A stretch of DNA of 64,000 nt from Piezodorus guildinii (GCA_023052935.1 CM041292.1:200531799-200595798), one strand, 5' to 3'; positions 26,401 through 35,103 are shown, counted from the stretch's first letter. The notes: generated from the letters alone by a model not told the origin. Numbers and translations: made by a program.

Positions 26401-29400
26401 CAAATGTCATTAGCATCAGTCTTGGGCTACTGTTTAACAATTAGATGCATTCAAGCAGTGTTAATTCAGAATAAACATTTTGTCTCTTGATATATGGGAT
26501 GCACGTCTGATTCATACATCAACCACATATTCAATTAAAGCAAAGATGAGATTAGAAAAGAACATTACCTCATGCGAACTTGCTCTTAGTAACAAGTTAT
26601 ATTCAATAAACAATAATTTTAGTTCCATGAGGGTTTTATTTTCTCAATTTTTTTCTCAGTTGTCATTTAATTATTTTCTTTTTTTGTGTATTACTTTTAA
26701 TAATGAATCTACGTAATTGACAAACAAACAAAAAAATTAGCCCTCCTCAAAATTTAAGGTCTTAATTTTCAAGATACAGAGAGCCCGAATGACAAATTAA
26801 TAAAATCTGTCTGTCTGCCGCATAAATTTATGAATACCAAAAATTTGAATCATTCATCAAATCGGATAAGAAAGAGCAGATATAGCAGCATCTTGAAATT
26901 AGCAGTTTGTTTTGATTAATTAATCTATATTCATATTACTTAATTGCCTATGAACAGCTTTTTTGTCGACAGAAAAGAACTTAAAAATGATGCATAAATC
27001 AGAATTAGCTACTTTATTTTGTATTGGATTTATTTTCTGAAATCCTTTAGGTGGAAACAACACATTAATATAGGTTCCTTCTCACAGAAACTCTATAACA
27101 ATGGTGGACGCAGAGGATGGTAAAGAGCCGTAGCAGAACAGACATTTTTTCCTCTTTTCTAGTTAGATGAGCTGATAAATAAAAAAATACATCAAGAAAA
27201 TGTAATAGCTATATAATACAATGACATGAAATACAAATAGAGAAGCTTCCCATTGGAAGCACTCTAAAAATATTCTAAACTAGAAGATCCCGGGCCGCCC
27301 ATCTCCATTCAGGCGCCTCGGAGGATTATCAGGAATTGAAGAAAGGATTGAAACTAGTGGGTTAGAGTAAGAATGGAGTTTGTCATGAAAGGATTGACAC
27401 CTGGTCCGGGCCAAATCAGTAACATAAGGAACATTAAGGTCTTTATGGATGAGTTTATTCGTGACAAAGTAAGGAGGGTTGAGGATTTTATGAAGGATTT
27501 TGGATTGTAAGGATTGGATGCGGGAAGATGTTGATGGTTTAGTAGAGTCCCATGATTACATAGGTTGAAATTGAAAATTGAAAATAAACCAAAACAGTTA
27601 ATAAAAGCTGAACCAACAACTGGTAGTCGTTTGAGTGGTTGACATATGGAAGGTTTGGGTTAAATCTGATCTAAGGGGATCGGGCTTGGACGGTGGTCTT
27701 TGGATGGAATTAAGTATCCAGAAACTATTGTTATTGGAATCCAAATCTTCGGGTTAGCTAAGCTTATTACAATTATTATATTACTTATTACTTACGATTA
27801 TATATATTACAAAAACTGAAACTCACCTGGAGTCAGGGTCCCGATCTGGGTAAAGTTTTGCATTGGCGGAGGTAATGGACACCCTGCAACAACAAAATAT
27901 ATTAGGTCTAAGAAAAGATGTGCCTCATGCTAAGATTACCATAGCTAACAGGTTGCTTTCTTTTTTATCCTCCATAATTAAAAAAAAATTAAAAAATATT
28001 AATACTAAATTGATTACCAACCTGTTACGCTATGACTTAGCACGAGGTAAGTTGCATGTGAATAATAAAGAAAAAAAATATAGAAAAAAATAAACAAGGA
28101 AGACATATTGCCCTAAATAAAAAATAAAAATCTAATAATAAAACTAATCCTCCTTTGTTAATCGATTATTGCACAAAAGTGATAACAAAAAATTAAAATA
28201 AACAAAATATCAGGGTTTCATAGGTTTTTAGATGTCTATAGTAATAATTCACAAAAATGTGATAGCTCTTGTATTACGTAGGAAATGCTCAATAAACTTA
28301 TAATGCAGGTATAAAAAAAATGGTCTTACAAACTTTGTTTATCATCAAGAATATGTTGTACCTAAAATACATAGTTAACTGTAAATAATAATTGCATTTC
28401 TCTCTAGTATTGAGAGAATTTGATACTAGATAAAATAACATGATCAATAAAAAATAGCAGCTAGAATGACTTATTATTTTATTTTTTTTTAAATAAAAAA
28501 ACAATGAAAATTAAAATTAATAATCCAACAAAAGAAAATGGGTGCTCCTATAACAGTAGCAAACTCAAGTAATTATAGAAATGACATTCTAATAAACGTA
28601 TCAGGTTGATGAAATTATACTCGTCATCATTAATAAAGTATGTAGTAAACAGAAACTTAAGCTATATGGCCATCTTAAATGGCAGAGTAAATCGATGAAT
28701 TGATAAATTTAATGTTTACTTAATTTCGACACAACTATTATTAGCCACAAGCATACACACATCTACGTATTTTTCAATTATCTTTTAATAAAACACAAAT
28801 TTTCTTTGGTATAATCAAACATAAATATACTATCCCAAGCTATAAATAGAAAAAAATATATTTTTTTTAATAACAATTAATTAAAATGGTCTTTAGCCAT
28901 ATTTTCATTCCTTAGTATTGAATAATAAATATTTGGTCTATAATGTTTAGATTAAAAATGATCGAAAGGGTTGGCGATAAGGAAATACATATTTTGTTAT
29001 AATGTAAATAAACCTACATAACCCTGTATTGACTGCCATTAAATAATTATTATTGAATTTAATCGTTTATATTTAATTGAAAGTATTTAACATTACAAAG
29101 GAGGAAAAGTCGTTGTGAGATGATCGTCGATGAAACAGTTGATTATTGACCTTTACCGATGGTTTGAGTCGGCAAGAGTGAGAGAACAGATACTCTGGCT
29201 CCACCTAGCGTCATTCACCTTCTATCACCCATGTAACAACACATAAGAGTAAAAAAAAAAAAAATAAGCATATATTTTAAGTTGTCAATTTTTTTTTCTT
29301 TCGATTTCTTAAATAATTCCTAATAAATGATGAATGAATAAATTTTTTTAAAAAATAATAATAATAAAATAGGGAATTACTTCCCAAAATAACTTTTCTT

Positions 29401-32400
29401 AAAATAGTGCAGATGATAGTGTATATATCACGGTGTTCATCAATGGGCGCCTCCGATTACTATGGATTAAGTTTGTATATTTAAAAAAAATTGTATCTGA
29501 AACAACAGAACCAATCAAACATGTCTAACTTTAACATTGTTTTGTTAATAGGTGTGCATACAATATGTAAACACACTATTTAACTATAACTAATAAAAAA
29601 AAGAAAAAAAAAAAGCGCTCGGAGATTCTCAGTCCCTGAAAGCAAAGAAAAAAGACAAGAATAATGAGGATTAAGGATTAGGATTAAGGATTTTAAATAA
29701 CAGAAAAAAATCTAGAATAAAGTAATGTTTCATAACAATAATGGTTCCATTATTTAAATAAACCATAATTGTTTGAAACAGAGTCACTTATACTATGTTA
29801 ATTTCAAATATTAAAAAATGAACAATTCCTTTTCGCTGATTTATATGATTAAATAAAATTCCTAATTAAAAATGAACAGGCCGAGAGTCATTGTGAAAGT
29901 GGTTGGGCGTGATCATGACATCAGGTTAAGCGGAATAATAAATCCAGAGTTAGTGACTAGAGCCATAGCTAAGAAGTTTTTGACTCAAAATGTAAAAATT
30001 AAATAAAATAAAAAGAAATAGACATTAAAGAAGAAAAATTATGTCCTCTAATAATTTTCGAAGAACTTTTATCAGTTCCATCAATATTGAGAACTGGCAT
30101 TAAGTTCAAATGTTTGTGATGAGAACTGTTATTACTCCAAATTGGATTGACATGTAAGCGAAATAAATTTTTAGGTTAGTTATGGCTCAACAAATTTGGA
30201 TGGAGAAAGGTATGTATGTGAACAAAAATGGAAACTTTAAAAGAAAAGAAAAAAAGAATTATAAAATTTGTTTCTCTCTACTTTCTAAAACCTAACATGA
30301 CTAAAACAAATTAAAATTTTCAAAAGAAATAAATAAAAATTAAAATAATACTAACTCTTGACTGACATGATGATCACTAAAGGATGGGACAGTATACATA
30401 TAACAACTAGGTTCTAAAATGAGATTAAATCAATGCATAAAGCTACTGTAGTTGAGTCTTCATCAAACGACATTAGTGGGGAAGTGCGAGAGGAGGCAAT
30501 CTGTAAACATAACCAGACAAGACCACTCTTGAGAATTCATCTCTAGTCATACTTTTTAACGATATTTTTTTTTTTCTTTTCAGAATATGAATACCTAATC
30601 TATTTAGTGTTTAAAACTCATCAGTTGTAACTTAAACAAAAATAATTTAATTTCAATACAAATTTGTTTCCTTGAGAGGCAAAGGACATATGCCAGTCTA
30701 GAAATAAAAACGTTTAGGTACAATATCTTCATTTGAGAGCCAAATCCTAAGTTGGCATGGGACAAGGCCATAGTACTCCTGGAACATCTCAAACAAACGA
30801 AAGCACTCCATTAGTTCCAAGATCATCTTCATCGTTTCTCAAGTAGATAAGATTTAATAAATAATCCCGTTTCATTACAAATTATTAATTGTGATAACAG
30901 TTAATGTAGTTACTTTATATCAAGGGTATGATTAAAATCTGTCATAAATTAAACCAAAAAAAAAATAATAATAACAAAGAATAAATTAAATAAAAAAAGA
31001 TATGACAGATTAAATGTATTTTTCAAATAAAAAAACAAAACAAAATAAAATGTACAGAGCTGTGATTTTGCAACCAGAATGTAAACATTTCACATAATTA
31101 CCCTTTTCTTCATTAATAATTGAATGGTTCAGAAATACACATTAAAATCAAAAAACTTTTTTTTTTTTCAATTCTGTAACCATTAATCCTGCATAGCAAA
31201 AAAATATAATTAAACTATTTTGAAGTAATTACCTTCAGGACCAGAAGTTGAATTATATTTTTTTGGTTCTGGTGTCGGCAAAGCAGTTGGTACAGCTTGC
31301 GGCTGGACATTTGCCTGCATTGTTATATCCTGGGTTAGAATGGGTACAGTCTGAGGCTGCATCTGAAACGAAAATAAGTAATTAGAGAAACAAATTTAAA
31401 TTCAATTAACATACTTAGAATTTTCAGACAAAGGCAATGAAATTTATTGTAAACTATGTAAACAGTTTCACTATATTGAGGATGTATCGTCGATTGTAGA
31501 AACTATTATAGGTGGAATAATCAGGGGTCAGTTTTTTTTCTAAATATTTTAATTTTGCCGACGTTTCGGCTCAAGCTAGTGAGCCATCATCAGGGCATTA
31601 CTGAGCCATGTCCAAGCATAAACTGCTTTAAGGTTTTAAACAAAAAATTAAAATGAAACTGTAGTGATTCATTATAACAAATAACAACAAAAAAATTAAA
31701 ACCGAATTTTCATTACCTCTTTTTCTTTTAATAAAATTTATATTATTAACAATAAATATTAAATAAGTTAAAAATAAAAAATAATCAATTAAAACGTATA
31801 CATCAACCAATACTAAGCATTACGATTGCAAATAATTAGTGCAAATAGAATCTTTCAAAGAAGTGTAACAAATTATAATTTTCCGGTACCACCATTACTA
31901 GAATGTAATAAGGAAAAATGATGAAAAAAAAAAATCTATTATCAACACACCCTATATTCTTTGTTAAAATAAAGAATAAATCAATTGTTGAGATAAAAAC
32001 ATTTTACAACAAATATAATAATAAAATGAATTGTCAGATTATTAATAAATTAGGAAATGGACTTATCTATAAGGCTTATAAAAAACAAAATAATTTTAAT
32101 CTTGAGTTAAACAATTAAAAATTAATTGAATTTTTAATGTTCATAAATTCCTAAAACATAAACAAAAAACAATTATGACAACATGAACTAGTATATAAAA
32201 TGCCTACTTAAAATTAATGAAAAATATATCTAAAATCAAATATTACAAGGCACGCATTTCAATTAATTGTCTGATTTTTCCTTTCAATGTTATTCTAAAA
32301 GTCAAAATACTAATTTAAAACCTGAACAAGAAGCTAAAGAGCTACTAGTGTTTCCTTGTTTTTTTTATAAAAGTATTTTGGCATCAAATCTATTAATTTG

Positions 32401-33241
32401 AATACTGCTTGCTTTGATACATATATAACTTAACTTCAGATCAGATATCATTGCTACAAGTATAGTAAAATGGTAATTCTTAGTGACAAAAATAACAAAA
32501 ACGTTAAAAACTTTAACAGCATGATTCCAAAATGAAAATCAAAAACTATAACATTTATCAAAATAATTTATCTTCATGAACAAATTATAGCAAAATATTC
32601 TTTAAAAGTATGAAAAAAAACAGGGATTGGTGTTAAATTGTACCACGTTCAACAATTCATTTTTTATTTCATAGTTACCTTCAATTGACTCAATTAAATA
32701 AATCAAAAGTTAAACAAGCAGATGGGAAGTGAGTGTGAATGAATATAACTTTTTAAATATGATAGAATAATCAATGAACTATAATAGACTTAACCTGAAC
32801 AGAATCTAATAATTAATCAATTAAGTCAATTTATAAAGCTTAAACTATCAACAAACATACTAATTGAAGTATTGTAAACTATAAATTATTAACGCATAAA
32901 ATCCATAAATTAGCTTCACCTTGTAATATTCAAAACAGGTGACAATAACCTCAAACTAGTGTAATTAAGAATAGATATCAAATTATTTACTGTAATATTC
33001 AGGATCCACAGTAGCATGAAAAATTTTAGTTTTGTGAAAACAAAAATAAATATAATCAAGGAAAGGACAATTAAAAGACCTTATATTCATTAATTACATG
33101 GTTTTCATCTAGATATTGCTAAACACCGCATAATAAATCTACGCCATATTGAGTACCACTCCCTTTAACTTGTTAAATAATATAAGTACTTACGATTCCC
33201 ATTCCACCATTCATCATGGAAAAGTTGTGAATAGTAGCCAT
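2402..33241 (-). CDS. Puf60: Poly(U)-binding splicing factor PUF60 / half pint
   Basis: Nuclear RNA-binding protein of the PUF60/half pint family, which acts in 3' splice-site recognition and alternative splicing. Coding exons, 5' to 3' on the minus strand: 33241-33194, 31362-31233, 27883-27827, 23478-23321, 21878-21832, 20796-20583, 13712-13585, 11129-10931, 9655-9547, 8333-8172, 7728-7565, 5124-4987, 4846-4761, 2710-2604, 2511-2402. All phases agree, giving 1857 nt (about 618 aa) ending in TGA. Order of parts: a Gln/Pro-rich N-terminus, the [16 protein letters not shown] helix, RRM1 ([18 protein letters not shown]), RRM2 ([26 protein letters not shown]), an Ala-rich linker ([19 protein letters not shown]), a Pro-rich linker, and a C-terminal UHM-type RRM ([18 protein letters not shown]). 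The start ATG follows a splice acceptor at 33262, so a 5'UTR intron lies upstream. The frame is intact. The family match is visible along the whole length; exact borders are by eye. Confidence 0.95.
2825..3719 (+). mobile_element. Internally deleted mariner, copy 2
   Basis: Complete 895 bp element in Puf60 intron 13, with transposase on the plus strand. It is flanked by TA at 2823-2824 and 3720-3721. The ends are imperfect inverted repeats (TTGGGTTGTTTCACATG versus TTGGGTTGTGTCACATG). The HTH half and the C-terminal half ([18 protein letters not shown], 3401-3595) are joined at the same point as in copies 1 and 3, so the middle of the transposase is absent. Non-autonomous. Confidence 0.88.
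3888..4720 (+). repeat. Dispersed repeat of unknown class
   Basis: Contains CTGACCCGGCAAATGTCGTT at the left. From 4201 a block with GGAAAGCTAAGAATTTAAG and ATTATCTTATATACAAA reaches ACAACCGAGGTAGTGAAGG, and the same block recurs at 20225-20480. No coding domain. Lies in Puf60 intron 13. Confidence 0.5.
5295..5428 (+). mobile_element. Very short 5'-truncated LINE tail with TSD
   Basis: A 134 bp insert in Puf60 intron 11. Its sequence (CCTCCCTCATGCCTG ... ACAGGTGTAGATTACAATAA, then A-rich) matches the 3'UTR of the truncated LINE at 23935-24350. A 12 bp direct repeat AAATTTCTTCAG flanks it (5283-5294 and 5429-5440). Confidence 0.8.
5641..6030. mobile_element. Older foldback element with hammerhead-like remnant
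   Basis: Long imperfect inverted repeat (arms about 5649-5840 and 5875-6022) in Puf60 intron 11. The minus strand of the left arm has CTGAAGA, a GAG/CTC stem and GAAACGTT (5732-5692), similar to a hammerhead core but with altered catalytic bases; the right arm is more eroded. Borders are approximate. Confidence 0.6.
6770..6808 (-). ncRNA. Hammerhead core, minus-strand arm of foldback
   Basis: Exact inverted copy of the plus-strand core: CTGATGA at 6808-6802, GAAAC at 6783-6779, GTC at 6778-6776. Sense to Puf60 in intron 11. The 5' side of stem I lies in the central spacer and does not pair well. Confidence 0.58.
6842..6880 (+). ncRNA. Hammerhead core, plus-strand arm of foldback
   Basis: CTGATGA 6842-6848, stem II GGCC/GGCC, GAAAC 6867-6871, GTC 6872-6874, followed by GGCACA. 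The catalytic core is intact, but the 5' side of stem I (..CATCC) pairs with GGCA only over two bases. Antisense to Puf60. Confidence 0.6.
9151..9372 (-). repeat. SINE-A copy, head lost
   Basis: Minus-orientation copy with the TTTAACATCACTTTATG end, the CTACAGTGGAAGTCCTAAAT block and the AGGACAGCATAACCAAGGAT block. It stops before the tRNA-like head. Puf60 intron 9. Confidence 0.7.
9985..10292. mobile_element. hAT-like MITE
   Basis: About 308 bp with inverted ends CAGGGGTGGGCATAATCGAA and the complement ending ATGCCCACCCCTA. The CAGGGGTGGGC start is the common hAT terminus. Flanking octamers (TAATCGAC / TAATGACG) are similar but not identical. The interior contains further ATTCGATTA palindromes and no transposase. 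Puf60 intron 8. Confidence 0.7.
10325..10735 (-). mobile_element. Possible LINE 3' fragment with (TTA)n tail
   Basis: Read on the minus strand, a GC-richer stretch (reading [16 protein letters not shown]) runs into an A-rich part, then GCCAATAAAGCTG followed by (TTA)n. A polyadenylation-like signal followed by a simple-repeat tail resembles a 3'-truncated non-LTR retroelement. No recognised domain. It lies in Puf60 intron 8. Confidence 0.4.
11442..11590. mobile_element. Short foldback element (no hammerhead)
   Basis: 149 bp in Puf60 intron 7. Flanking direct repeat AAAAATAAT at 11433-11441 and 11591-11599. One-sided tail containing GGTTGACTGTGTA, then inverted arms beginning GGGAGAAGTTGGTTCAGG. 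The centre is short and lacks the CTGATGA/GAAAC core. Same family as the elements at 6698 and 34839. Confidence 0.8.
11701..12191 (+). repeat. 116 bp direct repeat separated by 259 bp
   Basis: Copies at 11701-11816 and 12076-12191 differ at about five positions. The unit starts CTAGGAAATAGCTATTGTAA. No TG...CA ends, so not obviously LTRs. The intervening 11817-12075 has no recognised content. Confidence 0.75.
12556..13480 (-). mobile_element. Internally deleted mariner, copy 3
   Basis: Complete 925 bp element in Puf60 intron 7, minus-strand transposase. TA flanks at 12554-12555 and 13481-13482. The C-terminal half is an open 86-codon stretch (12634-12894) with [15 protein letters not shown] and [19 protein letters not shown]; the N-terminal half is broken by substitutions. 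It has the same deletion junction, after the ...RQQDPMFQ motif, as the other copies. Confidence 0.88.
13950..14400 (-). repeat. Dispersed repeat, inverted relative to 24535-24925
   Basis: The reverse complement matches 24535-24925 at ACAAAATTAAAGGTACTTCA, TTTTACATCGAT and GATCGCAATACTTTCTCTTT, with moderate divergence between. No coding content. Puf60 intron 6. Confidence 0.55.
15447..17086 (+). CDS. LINE ORF1: zinc-knuckle nucleic-acid-binding protein (one frame break)
   Basis: Gag-like ORF1 of the jockey-type element. It begins with a Ser/Thr/Pro-rich disordered stretch, then a conserved segment before the knuckles ([13 protein letters not shown] ... [19 protein letters not shown]). Three zinc knuckles follow: [27 protein letters not shown] and [16 protein letters not shown] long Pro/Gln-rich tail ends at the TGA that overlaps the ORF2 start. 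The first frame stops at 16097 and the conserved reading resumes in another frame, best explained by one missing base in the C run near 16070-16075. Expected role: binding element RNA and chaperoning during target-primed reverse transcription. Confidence 0.85.
17083..19785 (+). CDS. LINE ORF2: AP endonuclease / reverse transcriptase
   Basis: 900-codon ORF with an uninterrupted frame. N-terminal apurinic-type endonuclease: WNANGL near residue 11, TETHF near 38, [12 protein letters not shown] near 135, SSDHSPV near 210. Reverse transcriptase: [12 protein letters not shown] near 581, [10 protein letters not shown] near 638, YADD near 668. A C-terminal region ending [13 protein letters not shown] follows, with no RNase H domain, as in the jockey clade. 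The start codon overlaps the ORF1 stop as ATGA (17083-17086), which suggests translation by termination-reinitiation. All key catalytic motifs are intact, so the protein may be functional; ORF1 is not, as sequenced. Confidence 0.95.
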   Translation: MSVKPLAILLWNANGLHNHRDELDIFLHDNHIDIALLTETHFTQRSRFYIRDYITYRTDHPDNTAHAGSGILIHKSIPHSLVPSTPTDAIQSTSLIISARPFHVTLAAVYCPPGNSISHTLLNSFFLSLGPRFIAGGDYNAKHQRWGCRTSNTRGNILSAISNSNSYSILSPMNPTYWPTSLKKRPDILDIFVTSQLSSSQTIVKSLNDLSSDHSPVLLSLHSNFIPIPSPPKLIIGRVNWDGFRTDLETRLDLTIPLKTKTDVDSAVDKLTDSIRTSIFDNTTNTNANINNPQQTNLPQHIRILLREKRKARSKWHRTRYPGDKTYYTKLTNKLKIEIKNFKIQNLLSMTEKLTTTDKSLWTTTKKLLNFKDFNHPLLNESQSWTRTDEEKSQTFAQHLFKTYNPHPDILNQHHLECIETELDVPLQLTLPPKAFHPSEILNLIHRLPSRKAPGNDLITAHILKQLPRKAILFLTYIYNATLRTTYFPDSWKLSIVKMIPKPKKPLELPSSYRPISLLPIMGKILERLILKRLYPILELNHIIPDHQFGFRASHSTIQQCHRVVDVVSSALERGLYCTGVFLDVEQAFDRVWHPGLLYKLRKFLHPTYFLILQSYLSDRTFKINHNSSYSSTFTQSAGVPQGSILGPILYTVYTADIPTHPNTFLSTYADDTCVLSVNNDPSIASQNLQSHIRDLEVWCQNWRIKINSNKSHQITFTLRRKPMTSCPTVSFNDIPLVPVEQIRYLGLLLDKRLTWNPHTRLKRQETARRFRLLQHLLDRRSNLSLYYKRLIYMTIIRPIWTYGVELWGSTKPSNSSRIQSLQSKILRKILNAPYFVTNKIIHKDLNVPYVADLACTRYHSFHEKLHSHSNPLVSILASTSIPDNPPRRLKRRWPRDLLV
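20160..20500 (+). repeat. Second copy of the dispersed repeat
   Basis: Shares GGAAAGCTAACAATTTAAG, ATTATCTTATATACAAA and the end ACAACGGAGGTGAGTGAAAG with 4201-4475. The end motif also appears, inverted, near 23700-23735 and 46670-46700. Confidence 0.55.
22200..23145 (+). mobile_element. Penelope-like retroelement relic (GIY-YIG endonuclease) with collapsed hammerhead
   Basis: Plus-strand relic in Puf60 intron 4. One frame reads [16 protein letters not shown], then [16 protein letters not shown] and [18 protein letters not shown]. This is the layout of the GIY-YIG endonuclease of Penelope-like elements, including the preceding zinc-binding-like KCSDC. After one frame change the C-terminal part continues ([19 protein letters not shown]) to a TAA at 22727-22729. 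The reverse transcriptase part is absent. About 390 bp downstream, at 23116-23140, GCAC-CTGATGA and GTC-GTGC remain: stem I and the cleavage triplet of a hammerhead whose stem II and GAAAC have been lost. Confidence 0.78.
23935..24350 (+). mobile_element. 5'-truncated LINE (jockey-like) with TSD and poly(A)
   Basis: About 416 bp in Puf60 intron 3. It reads as the last part of a jockey-like ORF2, ending [12 protein letters not shown], then a 3'UTR and a run of A to 24350. A 14 bp direct repeat with one mismatch flanks it (TCTGTAGCATTCCA 23921-23934; TCTTTAGCATTCCA 24351-24364). It is a different subfamily from the full-length copy, but the same C-terminal motif is shared. Confidence 0.85.
24535..24925 (+). 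repeat. Dispersed repeat, partner of 13950-14400
   Basis: See the shared blocks given for 13950-14400. The end CCATATATAGGTAAGTGAAA is also similar to 48465-48485. Confidence 0.55.
25789..26139 (-). mobile_element. LINE C-terminal remnant (R4/Dong-like endonuclease region?)
   Basis: An open 116-codon minus-strand stretch reads [20 protein letters not shown], then [20 protein letters not shown] and a [11 protein letters not shown] block. This order recalls the conserved C-terminal tail of LINEs with a restriction-like endonuclease (R4/Dong type). The upstream part is missing, and a (TTA)n tract lies at the N-terminal side. Class assignment is tentative; that it is retroelement-derived is likelier. 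Confidence 0.5.
27181..27552 (-). mobile_element. 5'-truncated copy of the full-length jockey family
   Basis: On the minus strand this aligns by eye with the end of ORF2 and the 3'UTR of the element at 14815-19926 (for example CTCTACTAAACCATCAA, CCGAGGCGCCTGAA, and CAATGGGAAGCTTCTCT against CAATGGGCAGTTTCTCT). It is diverged and lacks a clear poly(A). Puf60 intron 3. Confidence 0.75.
28094..31232. other. Puf60 intron 2, mostly unexplained
   Basis: AT-rich with no recognised element. A 44-codon plus-strand ORF at 29872-30006 ([20 protein letters not shown]...) and a GC-richer patch at 29100-29230 are the only departures; neither matches a family I know. Confidence 0.5.
31556..31597 (-). ncRNA. 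Hammerhead ribozyme motif (type I, minimal stem III)
   Basis: On the minus strand, in order: stem I 5' strand TGCC, core CTGATGA, stem II GGCTC/GAGCC with an 8-base loop, GAAAC, cleavage triplet GTC, stem I 3' strand GGCA. All conserved core bases of the hammerhead are present and stems I and II pair perfectly. The very short stem III is typical of hammerheads from Penelope-like elements, which are thought to act as dimers. It lies in Puf60 intron 1 in the sense orientation, so it would be present in the pre-mRNA. Activity is not shown by sequence. Confidence 0.75.
31600..33193. other. Puf60 intron 1 remainder
   Basis: AT-rich. The part next to the hammerhead (31600-32120) may be Penelope 3' sequence on the minus strand, but no protein motif supports this. 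Nothing else seen. Confidence 0.4.
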
Positions 33242-33831
33242 TTCAGTGAATCGCTAACAACCCTGGGAAATAGACAAAATTATGAACAGTAATAAATACT
33301 GAACAAAATCTACAACACGTACGCCAGTAGTGGTTAAAATTCTGCCACTGCCTCTTGAATTATAAAGATGCATAAATCAATAGACACATGAATGTTACTA
33401 CAATTTAATATAAATAATTGTATTAATATATAATACTATCATGAAGTATCAATTAGAACCAATAAAATAGGTAAAAAATGTTACTATAATGTTTCATAAT
33501 TTTGAATACTTATAAAATAATATACATATATTACATGAAAATTCTATTTCTAGATTTTTTTTGGAAATTATCGCGTTGAGAATATTCTTCATATAGTTAT
33601 AAAAAATTCAACATTTTTATGTTATGTCAAGAACAATACCGCTCATCTCCCTATATAGAGCTAATTTGATGCAGTGTACTAATAGAATAGTTAAACAATT
33701 ATAAAACAAATAATTATGAGAATGATTACTAAAACGAGATTTATAGGCACAGAGGATAGTATATTATTAGTGGGCGCAAATTAGTTGAAAATAAAAATGC
33801 AAAACACAATAGACTAAACAATATTTTTTAT

Positions 33832-33966
33832 GATTTGAGAATGGTTGACTGTGTGTTTATTTAGTCGAGAAGTTGATTCTTGGTGCAGTCATCCAAACAC
33901 TAAATTAAGTAGAAGACTTAATTAAGTGTTTTAATGACTGCACCCAGAATCAACTTCTCCACAATC
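33832..33966. mobile_element. Short foldback element (no hammerhead)
   Basis: 135 bp, just upstream of the first Puf60 coding exon. 9 bp direct repeat ATTTTTTAT (33823-33831 and 33967-33975). Tail with GGTTGACTGTGTG; inverted arms GAGAAGTTGATTCTTGGTGC and its complement; the centre is a few bases only. Confidence 0.8.
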
Positions 33967-34838
33967 ATTTTTTATATTTAAACATTTACATTGAAGCCAA
34001 CTCCACAGAATGCAGGAGAAAAAAAATGACAAGGATCATGTATGTAGAAGGAGCCATCATAGATGAGAATGAAAAGAATAAGAGGAAGAATCAGAAATAC
34101 AGAATGGAAGTCTGAGCTGAAGCTTGAAAGCTGTTCAAGGTTGCCTTTAAAGCTGCTATTATACATTTTCTCTAAAAAAAAAAAAATTATCTCTAAACCT
34201 CACCTCCACCAAATCCTCCTTACATTTATAACTGTGTAGTAGTTTATGAGAGCCCATGATATTTTAAAACCGATTCACACTAAACAGAGGAGTTTAAATT
34301 GTAAAATTTATCTAAAAATTGGATTATAGATTTGACCTTTACAGGAACAGCAGAAAAGTGTGCCACCCTGTACTTACAAGGGGATCAAGTTGTCAAGAAA
34401 CATTGTATAATCAATGAAAATTTATTGCTCTATATCAGTTAAATTTATAAAGCTGAAGAATTTTAAATTTTTTGAGAAAATATAATTCATGGCAGAGTAA
34501 AGGCAACTTTATCCATACATTTCTTTCACCATCATTAAAACATTGCCATGTTGCCATTCAACATCTTTAGATATAAACACTTTTTATTCCCCTCTACTGA
34601 ATGAAATATCTTATTCATAAAAAGCAGCCATGCTACACTTCTTGAGACACACTTTCAACTATTAAAAATATTGGAATTTATGATTTACAACTTCGTTATT
34701 ACAATATTTGCGTCAAAAAAAAAAACTATAATAAAAATTTTCTTCCTCTATGTAATTATTGATTGTTTTCAGTGATTCTAAAACATATTATAAAAATATT
34801 ACTTGTAAACAAGACAAAAATAATTAGTAAATTGTTTT

Positions 34839-35090
34839 TATGATGTGACAATGGTTGACTGTGTGTATATATGAGAGAAGTTGGTTGAGGGTGCAGTCAA
34901 TTTAACACACAATTAAGCGTAAACTTAATTTGTTGGTGCCGACGTTTCGGCCTAAATTATAGGCCTTCTCAGCTCACACAACCACCCTGAAGAAGGCCTA
35001 TAATTTAGGCCGAAAAGTCAGCACCAATAAATTAAGTTTACGCTTAATTGTGTGTTAAATTGACGGCACCCTCAACCAACTTCTCTCACA
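34839..35090. mobile_element. Foldback element with mutated hammerhead cores
   Basis: 252 bp element in the intergenic region between Puf60 and Rprd2. Flanked by AGTAAATTGTTTT (34826-34838 and 35091-35103). It has a one-sided tail with GGTTGACTGTGTG, then long imperfect inverted arms (GAGAAGTTGGTTGAGGGTGC and its complement). The centre holds two hammerhead-like cores with damaged catalytic bases: CTGAAGA with GAAAA on the plus strand (34988-35020), and CTGAGA with GAAAC on the minus strand. Confidence 0.82.
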
Positions 35091-35103
35091 AGTAAATTGT
35101 TTT

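Noticed and set aside
27863..28093. 76-codon plus-strand ORF
   Set aside because: It overlaps Puf60 exon 3 on the opposite strand and continues as low-complexity Lys/Asn-rich sequence.
31918..32118. 66-codon plus-strand ORF as part of a Penelope protein
   Set aside because: Lys/Asn-rich composition expected by chance in AT-rich DNA; no RT or GIY-YIG motif found.
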